A DNA stretch of 64,000 nt from NCBI RefSeq assembly GCF_009604385.1, contig NZ_WEGJ01000007.1, forward strand, positions 124,001 to 188,000, given 5' to 3'. The notes under the pieces were generated by a model. It worked only from the letters and a program-made list of their open reading frames with translations, did not search any database and was not told the DNA's origin. Shown in pieces: positions 57,492 through 64,000 of this stretch. Position numbers and translations under genes: made by a program. The stretch comes from Streptomyces smaragdinus. Its GTDB lineage: Bacteria > Actinomycetota > Actinomycetes > Streptomycetales > Streptomycetaceae. How positions within the stretch are numbered: position 1 is the first letter of the stretch; each line of letters starts with the position of its first letter.

Positions 57492-59309
57492 TTATGGGGC
57501 GGTGCCCCAGATCAGCTGGCCGCCGACGTACACGCCGATCTTTGGCGCGTCCGTGAAGGACGTGGCGGTGCCCTTGCTGTAGTCGTCCGACTCGTTGAAG
57601 TTCGACCAGTCGGCCTTGTGCAGCCGCAGCTGGATCTCACCCGTGGCGGCGCCCGGCGCGAGGTTGCCGCCGGTGGCGGTGAGCCTCAGATAGTGGTCCG
57701 CGCCCGCCGTCGAGCCGTTCGCGACCACGGAGTGGGTGAAGTTGCCGCAGCCCAGCTGCGCCCAGTCGCACCAGGTGGTGTACGAGGACGCCTGGTCGGA
57801 GAACCAGTACCGGACCTCGACCCCGGTGAGACTCCGCGCTTCGCTGCCGGTGTTGACCAGCTGGAGCGTCATCCGCACCGCGTTGTCGGTGGCGCTGGTG
57901 TCGTTGGTCTTGTACTGGACCTTCAGCCCGCCCGCGGGAGGTTCACCGCCGCCCGCCTGGGTGGTGGCGCCGGCCGCCGCGGACGGATCGGACACGTTGC
58001 CCGCGGCGTCCCTGGCCCGGACGGTGTAGCTGTACGTCGTGGACGCCGCCAGGCCGGTGTCGGTGTACGTCGTCCCCGACGCGGTGCCGACCCGGGTGCC
58101 GCCGCGGTAGACGTCGTAGCCGGTCACGGCCGTGTCGTCGGTCGAGGCGGTCCAGGCAAGCGAGACGGACGACGAGGTGGTTCCGGTGGCGCGCAGACCG
58201 GTGGGGACGGTCGGCGGATCCGTGTCGCCCGGGCCGGAGTCGTAGCCGAAGCCGGTTCGGATCGCGTCGATGACCTGCGTCTTGGGCCGCAGCTGGTCGT
58301 CCCAGGGACAGGCCAGGCCCTCGCCGCCGAACGTACCGGGAACCCAGGAGTACTTGTCGGTGAAGTCCCACACCGTGATCCCGACGCACCGGGTGACGGC
58401 GGCGCAGGCCGCGGCCACCTGGCGGTAGTAGTCGGCCTGGGTGGCCAGCTTCTGCGTGGTGGACGGCGTCTGCATCCGGACGTCGAGCTCGGTGACCGCG
58501 ACATCCAGGCCGAGGTCGGCGAAGCGCTGGAAGTTCTGCTGCATCTGGTACGGGAAGCCGTACTGGACGGCGAGGTGGCCCTGGATGCCGATGCCGTCGA
58601 GCGGCACTCCGGCGGCCTTGAGGTCACGGGCGAGGTTGTACATGGCGTCGCTCTTCGCGCCCATGCCGTCGATGTTGTAGTCGTTGATGTACAGCTTGGC
58701 GTTCGGGTCGGCGGCCCGGGCGGCGCGCAGCGCGTAGGCGATGTAGTCCTTGCCCATCGCGTTGTAGAACGGCGACGAGCGGAACGTACCGTCGTCGTTG
58801 AACGCCTCGTTGACCACGTCCCAGGCGTAGATGTCGCCGGCGAAGTGCCCGGCGACGTTGGCGATGTGGTTCTCCATCGCGGGCCGCACCTGGGAGGCGG
58901 GTAGCTGGCTCACCCACCCGGGCAGCTGGTTGTGCCAGACCAGGGTGTGGCCGCGGACCGTCTGGCTGTGCGACTGGGCGAAGTCGACGATCGACTGGCC
59001 GCCCGAGTAGGTGAACTGGCCCTGGTTGCGCTCGGTGTTCTCCCACTTCATGGAGTTCGCGGGGGTGATCTGCCCGAACTCCGTCCCCAGGATCGCGGCG
59101 TACGGGGCCTCGTTCAGCGAGCTGACCTCGCTGGCCGACCCGAAGAACTTGCCCTTGGACGCGGCCACCTGCTGCAGCGTCGGGTCCGCGGCGGACGCGG
59201 AGGCGCCCGGCAGGGCGACGGCGACGGACGCCGCCATCAGGGCGGTCGCGAAGAACGTGGTGATGCTCCGGCGCCGGCTTCTGGCCGGTGGTCTGGGCGC
59301 CAGCGGCAT
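57492..59309 (-). CDS. Secreted GH10 endo-beta-1,4-xylanase with FN3 and CBM3
   Basis: A 605-residue enzyme. ATG 59309 is preceded by an AGAGGA ribosome-binding site. The signal peptide has an Arg-rich start (RSRRRSITTFFATALMAA) and a Sec-like end near ASA. The GH10 barrel (about 43-350) has GHTLVWHNQLPGWV, the acid/base Glu in WDVVNEAFND and the nucleophile Glu in AVTELDVRM. One FN3 and a CBM3 follow. It opens xylan and, through CBM3, is held on cellulose. It is the first gene of the cluster, downstream of the CebR operator. Confidence 0.95.
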   Translation of the reverse strand: MPLAPRPPARSRRRSITTFFATALMAASVAVALPGASASAADPTLQQVAASKGKFFGSASEVSSLNEAPYAAILGTEFGQITPANSMKWENTERNQGQFTYSGGQSIVDFAQSHSQTVRGHTLVWHNQLPGWVSQLPASQVRPAMENHIANVAGHFAGDIYAWDVVNEAFNDDGTFRSSPFYNAMGKDYIAYALRAARAADPNAKLYINDYNIDGMGAKSDAMYNLARDLKAAGVPLDGIGIQGHLAVQYGFPYQMQQNFQRFADLGLDVAVTELDVRMQTPSTTQKLATQADYYRQVAAACAAVTRCVGITVWDFTDKYSWVPGTFGGEGLACPWDDQLRPKTQVIDAIRTGFGYDSGPGDTDPPTVPTGLRATGTTSSSVSLAWTASTDDTAVTGYDVYRGGTRVGTASGTTYTDTGLAASTTYSYTVRARDAAGNVSDPSAAAGATTQAGGGEPPAGGLKVQYKTNDTSATDNAVRMTLQLVNTGSEARSLTGVEVRYWFSDQASSYTTWCDWAQLGCGNFTHSVVANGSTAGADHYLRLTATGGNLAPGAATGEIQLRLHKADWSNFNESDDYSKGTATSFTDAPKIGVYVGGQLIWGTAP

Positions 59310-59494
59310 TGCTGGATCCTCTCTCCGTAAGCGGGAGGTGCGCACGCCGTCGCGGACGCCCGGGCCGTCGCCGACGGCGGCCGTGCGTACGCGGACAGGT
59401 GTCGCCGAAGCACCGCGTCCGGGGTCCGACCCGGCCGTGGAACTTCATCCCCTCCTCGCGGCTCTGGTGGGGGGTGTTGCAAGCCTTGAAGCCT

Positions 59495-59508
59495 TGGGAG
59501 CGCTCCCA
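59495..59508 (-). promoter_or_regulatory. CebR operator upstream of the GH10 xylanase gene
   Basis: TGGGAGCGCTCCCA is a perfect 14-base match to the operator of CebR, the LacI-family repressor that senses cellobiose/cellotriose in Streptomyces. On the - strand it begins 22 bases after the TTGACA at 59531-59536, so it would cover the -10 region and start point. The gene start is 185 bases downstream. Confidence 0.92.
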
Positions 59509-59530
59509 CGGTGCTGGATAGCGGTGGACC

Positions 59531-59536
59531 TGTCAA
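59531..59536 (-). promoter_or_regulatory. Predicted -35 element for the GH10 gene
   Basis: TTGACA on the - strand, a consensus -35 hexamer. No good -10 hexamer is visible at 17-18 bases (CACCGT/ACCGTG), so the promoter may be weak or need help; the CebR box follows directly. Confidence 0.45.
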
Positions 59537-59793
59537 GGGGTTGCGCCGTAACTGGGTGATGACCTGCGCGAATTGGCGTTCGTTCGCATCGGACGGACGT
59601 TCGCTTCTCGCCAATACCTGAAGTCGCGGACCTTGGATGCCGCCACGTCCTGAAATCGCCGACCCGCATCACCGGCCGGCACCGCCCCGCCCAATGAGGG
59701 GTTGACGGGTGGTTACGCGGACACGACGGCGGGTGCCTTGGGGCCGGATCGCCAGACATCGGAGGTCTGGCCCCGGACCCGTACACACCGAAA

Positions 59794-59836
59794 GGGCCCC
59801 GCCCGCCGGATCCTGACATCCCGGCGGGCGGGGCCC
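59794..59836 (-). terminator. Perfect 16-bp hairpin terminator after the NCS1 permease gene
   Basis: GGGCCCCGCCCGCCGG (59794-59809) and CCGGCGGGCGGGGCCC (59821-59836) pair perfectly with an 11-base loop. On the - strand the stem is followed by TTT. It lies 21 bases after the permease stop. Confidence 0.92.
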
Positions 59837-59857
59837 GCGTTCCCTCCGCCGGCCGCG

Positions 59858-61399
<1,542 letters not shown>

Positions 61400-61499
61400 A
61401 CGGTGTTCCTCTTTCGCTGGAGCGGGCAGGGCCGGGGACGGTGCCGTGCGGGGCGAGTGAGGGGCGTGGGTCATCGGGTGTTTCGGACCGCGAGGAGGG

Positions 61500-62504
61500 T
61501 CAGGGGCCCGACAGCTCCGGGATCACGTACTGGCCGTAGGCGTCGATCGTCGTCTCCTTGGCGTCGTGCATCGCGTAGATCGCGAACTGGTCGACGCCCA
61601 GTTCGCGCAGCGCCCGCAGCTTCTCCAGATGCGCCTCGACGGGGCCGAGGAGACAGAAGTGGTCGACGATCTCGTCGGGGACGAAGTCCGTGGACGGGTT
61701 CCCGGCCCGGCCGTGGTGGGAGTAGTCGTAGCCCTCGCGTTCCTTGATGTACGCGGTGAGCGCCTCGGGTACGACGTCGGAGTGCTCGCCGTAGCGTCCG
61801 ACGAGGTCGGCGACGTGGTTGCCGACCATGCCGCCGAACCAGCGGCACTGGTCGCGGGCGTGCGCCAGGTCGTCGCCGACGTACGCGGGGGCGGCGACGC
61901 AGATCGACACCTCGGAGGGGTCACGGCCGGCGGCCGCGGCGGCGTCCCGTACCGACTTGACCATGAACTCGGTCAGATAGAGGTCGGCGAGCTGCAGGAT
62001 GAACCCGTCCGCCTCGCGTCCGGCGAGCTCGAGCGCCTTGGGCCCGTACGCGGCCATCCACACCGGCAGCCTGCCGTCCCGTACCCACGGGAACCGCAGC
62101 GGCTGTCCCCCGACGTCCGTCTCGCGGCCCTCCGCCAGGTCCCGGATCGCGCGCATGGCGTCGCTGAGGCGGGCGAGGGTGTTGGGCTTGCGGCCGGCCA
62201 CCCGCATGGCGGAGTCGCCGCGGCCGATGCCGCACACAGTGCGGTTGCCGTACATCTCGTTGAGGGTGGCGAAGGCGGAGGCGGTGACCTCCCAGGCGCG
62301 GGTGCCGGGGTTGGTGACCATGGTGCCGACCGTGAGCGCGTCGGTGTGCTCGAGGATGCGGCTGTAGATGACGAACGGCTCCTGCCACAGCACGGTGGAG
62401 TCGAACGTCCAGCCGTGGGTGAAGCCGCGTTGCTCGGCGCGGCGCATCAGCTCGACGACGGCCGATGCGGGCGGATCGGTCTGCAGGACGAGTCCGAAGT
62501 CCAC
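61500..62504 (-). CDS. LLM-class F420-dependent oxidoreductase
   Basis: A 334-residue luciferase-like TIM-barrel enzyme (TIGR03842-like group). GTG 62504 is the start, set by AAGGAG seven bases upstream. Typical features: VDFGLVLQTDPP, EQRGFTHGWTFDS near residue 25, YGNRTVCGIGRGDSAMR near residue 83, and VWMAAYGPKALELAGREADG near residue 145. Cofactor F420 is inferred from the family. This group often accompanies dihydropyrimidinase and NCS1 permease genes in actinomycetes. The permease gene follows after 100 bases. Confidence 0.85.
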   Translation of the reverse strand: MDFGLVLQTDPPASAVVELMRRAEQRGFTHGWTFDSTVLWQEPFVIYSRILEHTDALTVGTMVTNPGTRAWEVTASAFATLNEMYGNRTVCGIGRGDSAMRVAGRKPNTLARLSDAMRAIRDLAEGRETDVGGQPLRFPWVRDGRLPVWMAAYGPKALELAGREADGFILQLADLYLTEFMVKSVRDAAAAAGRDPSEVSICVAAPAYVGDDLAHARDQCRWFGGMVGNHVADLVGRYGEHSDVVPEALTAYIKEREGYDYSHHGRAGNPSTDFVPDEIVDHFCLLGPVEAHLEKLRALRELGVDQFAIYAMHDAKETTIDAYGQYVIPELSGP

Positions 62505-62696
62505 TCCGGTCTCCTTCGCGTTCGGTGCGCGGAAGGCGACGGCTGGCTCCGGGCCTTCCGCGCTGTTACGGGCGGGGCTCACGCGGGGCGTACGTGCCGC
62601 GGTCCGCGCGCCCTGAGAACTGCCGGGTGCCCGTCACGGTTTCGCGGACTCCGGCATTGAGGTGACCCAGGACACACCGGCCGGGTGAAGGGGACC

Positions 62697-62726
62697 AATC
62701 CTGGACTCGTTCCGAGGGGTTGGCAA
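62697..62726 (-). promoter_or_regulatory. Possible promoter of the F420 oxidoreductase gene
   Basis: On the - strand TTGCCA (62726-62721) is followed after 18 bases by AGGATT (62702-62697). This is a fair -35/-10 pair for the main Streptomyces sigma factor. It would leave a leader of about 190 bases. Confidence 0.35.
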
Positions 62727-62761
62727 TAGTGCTTCGGGAGCCCCGCTACCGGCCCGCAACC

Positions 62762-62797
62762 GGACGGGGCCGGCCCCTTTCGGGACCGGCCCCGTCC
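62762..62797 (-). terminator. Stem-loop terminator after the beta-helix protein gene
   Basis: The arm beginning GGACGGGGCCGG (62762-62773) pairs with CCGGCCCCGTCC (62786-62797); three further pairs follow one mismatch, with a 4-base TTTC loop. It begins ten bases from the stop of the beta-helix gene. Confidence 0.85.
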
Positions 62798-62806
62798 AGG
62801 CGTACG

Positions 62807-64000
62807 TCAGCGCATCGGCGCCCGCTGCGGGGAGGCGAGGCCGGGAGCGGTGGTGAAGGTGAACTGCGAGCCCGGCTGGACCACGATGTCGCCGTCCGCC
62901 GAGTTGGTGACGGTCACGTTCGTCAGGGTCGCGCCGCCGCGGACCCCGGCCTGCGCCAGGATTCCCGCACCGTTGTTCGACCGGTCGATGGTGATGTTGG
63001 TGAGTTGGGCGTTCGGCACCGCGCCGCCGCCCTGTTTGAACTGGATGCCGTCGTACGTGGAGTCATGGATCTCGGTGTCCCTGATGACCACCCCGGGGAT
63101 GTCCGGGCCGGCCGGGAAGACCGTGATCGCGCCGAACTCCTGGGCCTCGCCCCAGAAGGCGCCGCCCGTCCGGTAGAGGCCGTTGTTCGCGATCAGTGTC
63201 TGGCCGGAGAACGGGATCGGGTCGTGGTCGGTGGCCAGCATGATCCCCGGGTAGTTCATGGTGTCGGAGACCAGGTTGCTCTCGATGGTGTTGCCGTAGC
63301 CGCCGTAGACCGCGATGCCGTTGGCCCGCCAGGGCAGCTGGACGGTGTTGTTGCGGAAGTGGTTGTCGTGGCCGACGTCGACGGACTGGTCCTTGACGTA
63401 CTTGCTGGCCCACACGGCCAGGGCGTCGTCGCCGGTGTTGCGGAACGAGGAGTTGTAGACGGTGGAGTTACGGGTGCCGTTGGCGAAGTTGACGCCGTCG
63501 GCGTAGGTGTTGCGGATGCGTACGCCGGAGAACTCCAGCCCGTCGCCGGGGCCCCAGAGTTCGGGGATGTTGGAGTAGTCGCGGCCCACCCAGGCGCCGA
63601 CGTTGGCGTGTTCGATCCACACGTTCGTGATCTTGGTGTTTCGGCCGAAGCGGCCGTTGAGGCCGACGCCGCCCTCGGCGTTGCCGTCGCCGCCGCGGAT
63701 GGTGCCGGAACCGAAGATCGCGAGGTCGGAGAGCTGGGTGTTGTCGTCGATGTCGAAGCCGAAGTTCCCCTCGTGCGGATGGTTGATGCCCCCGGCCTGG
63801 TGGGGCGGGGTGAGGGTGTAGAGCTGGGAGTGCCACATGCCGGCGCCGCGCACCGAGACGTCGCGGATGCCGACCTGGTTGTACTGGCCGCGGTTCAGCG
63901 GGTCGTCGGTGAGGATCTTCTGCTCCTGGCGCCACTGGCCGGCCGGGATCCAGACGCAGGCGATGCGCCCGTTCTGGTCGTCGGTCACGGCGCGCTGGAG
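62807..64000 (-). CDS. Right-handed beta-helix protein, probable polysaccharide-degrading enzyme (partial)
   Basis: The frame is open to the window edge, so the N-terminal part is missing; about 397 residues are visible. The sequence is a parallel beta-helix with recurring N-x-x-(V/I)-x-x-(T/S) rungs (NTKITNVWIEHANVGAWVG, NSTVYNSSFRNTGDDALAVW, NTIESNLVSDTMNYPGIML). The acidic cluster RNTGDDALAVWAS is a plausible active-site rung. The layout resembles GH87/GH49-type mycodextranases and alpha-1,3-glucanases of Streptomyces, but the assignment to one family is tentative. It ends at QRAPMR before a strong hairpin. Signal peptide and binding domains would lie beyond the edge. Confidence 0.7.
   Translation of the reverse strand, partial: LQRAVTDDQNGRIACVWIPAGQWRQEQKILTDDPLNRGQYNQVGIRDVSVRGAGMWHSQLYTLTPPHQAGGINHPHEGNFGFDIDDNTQLSDLAIFGSGTIRGGDGNAEGGVGLNGRFGRNTKITNVWIEHANVGAWVGRDYSNIPELWGPGDGLEFSGVRIRNTYADGVNFANGTRNSTVYNSSFRNTGDDALAVWASKYVKDQSVDVGHDNHFRNNTVQLPWRANGIAVYGGYGNTIESNLVSDTMNYPGIMLATDHDPIPFSGQTLIANNGLYRTGGAFWGEAQEFGAITVFPAGPDIPGVVIRDTEIHDSTYDGIQFKQGGGAVPNAQLTNITIDRSNNGAGILAQAGVRGGATLTNVTVTNSADGDIVVQPGSQFTFTTAPGLASPQRAPMR

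Larger units (their letters stand above)
59310..59857. other. Regulatory gap between NCS1 permease and GH10 genes
   Basis: About 548 bases without a supportable gene. It contains the GH10 leader (59310-59494), the CebR box, a TTGACA hexamer, and at the far end the terminator of the NCS1 permease gene. The rest shows no repeat or RNA gene that I can recognise. Confidence 0.7.
62505..62806. other. Gap between beta-helix protein and F420 oxidoreductase genes
   Basis: About 302 bases without a gene. It contains a possible promoter for the oxidoreductase (62697-62726) and the terminator of the upstream beta-helix gene (62762-62797). Confidence 0.6.

Overview
This is a high-GC actinomycete chromosome segment, almost certainly from Streptomyces or a close relative. 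Codon third positions are almost all G or C, GTG starts are frequent, genes overlap by ATGA/GTGA junctions, and an ethylmalonyl-CoA pathway cluster, an AdaA-AlkA fusion, F420-type oxidoreductase, twin-arginine cellulases and a perfect CebR box are all present. No rRNA, tRNA, CRISPR array, transposase or phage gene was seen.

Region 1 (1-9.1 kb) is a carbon-assimilation block: the end of a 3-hydroxybutyryl-CoA dehydrogenase, a TetR regulator, an RDD membrane protein, then a tightly overlapping operon ccr-ecm-mcl-mch-mcd. These genes encode the steps from crotonyl-CoA to glyoxylate and propionyl-CoA. A promoter whose 17-nt spacer holds a perfect palindrome precedes ccr. Region 2 (9.2-12.9 kb) has phospholipid genes psd-pssA and the alkylation-repair pair adaA/alkA-ogt.

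Region 3 (12.9-30.7 kb) is mixed housekeeping and accessory content: a secreted vanadium-haloperoxidase/PAP2-type enzyme, a nucleotidyltransferase, a BCCT transporter, a glycerate kinase, an LRV/HEAT-like repeat protein, a complete branched-chain-amino-acid-type ABC importer (livF-G-H-M plus lipoprotein), a divergent HATPase/XRE pair, and a gene line encoding a gamma-glutamyltransferase-like enzyme, an inositol-monophosphatase-family enzyme and an FAD oxidoreductase.

Region 4 (30.8-44.0 kb) is the most unusual part. Seven tightly packed + strand genes encode a small hydrophobic protein, a 916-aa TPR protein, a ~1,800-aa CHAT protease with a His-Cys dyad and about 13 GDW-type helical repeats, a small protein with a degenerate J-domain-like module, a short GrpE, a DnaK with a four-cysteine zinc ribbon inserted at its interdomain linker, and a second, degenerate Hsp70 ATPase-like protein with a TPR tail. 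It reads as a dedicated Hsp70 machine coupled to a CHAT caspase-like protease. I know of no description of such a system. A sirtuin and a TPR-bearing Ser/Thr kinase follow on the same strand.

Region 5 (46.7-59.5 kb, - strand) is a secreted plant-cell-wall degradation cluster: GH10 xylanase, GH48, GH12, GH6 and GH74 enzymes, each with FN3 linker domain(s) and a C-terminal CBM3. A perfect CebR operator lies upstream of the GH10 gene, stem-loops occupy most of the junctions, and the CBM3 tails of GH6 and GH12 are nearly identical at DNA level. Region 6 (59.8-64 kb) holds an NCS1 nucleobase/hydantoin-type permease, an LLM-class F420-dependent oxidoreductase, and a right-handed beta-helix protein cut by the window end.
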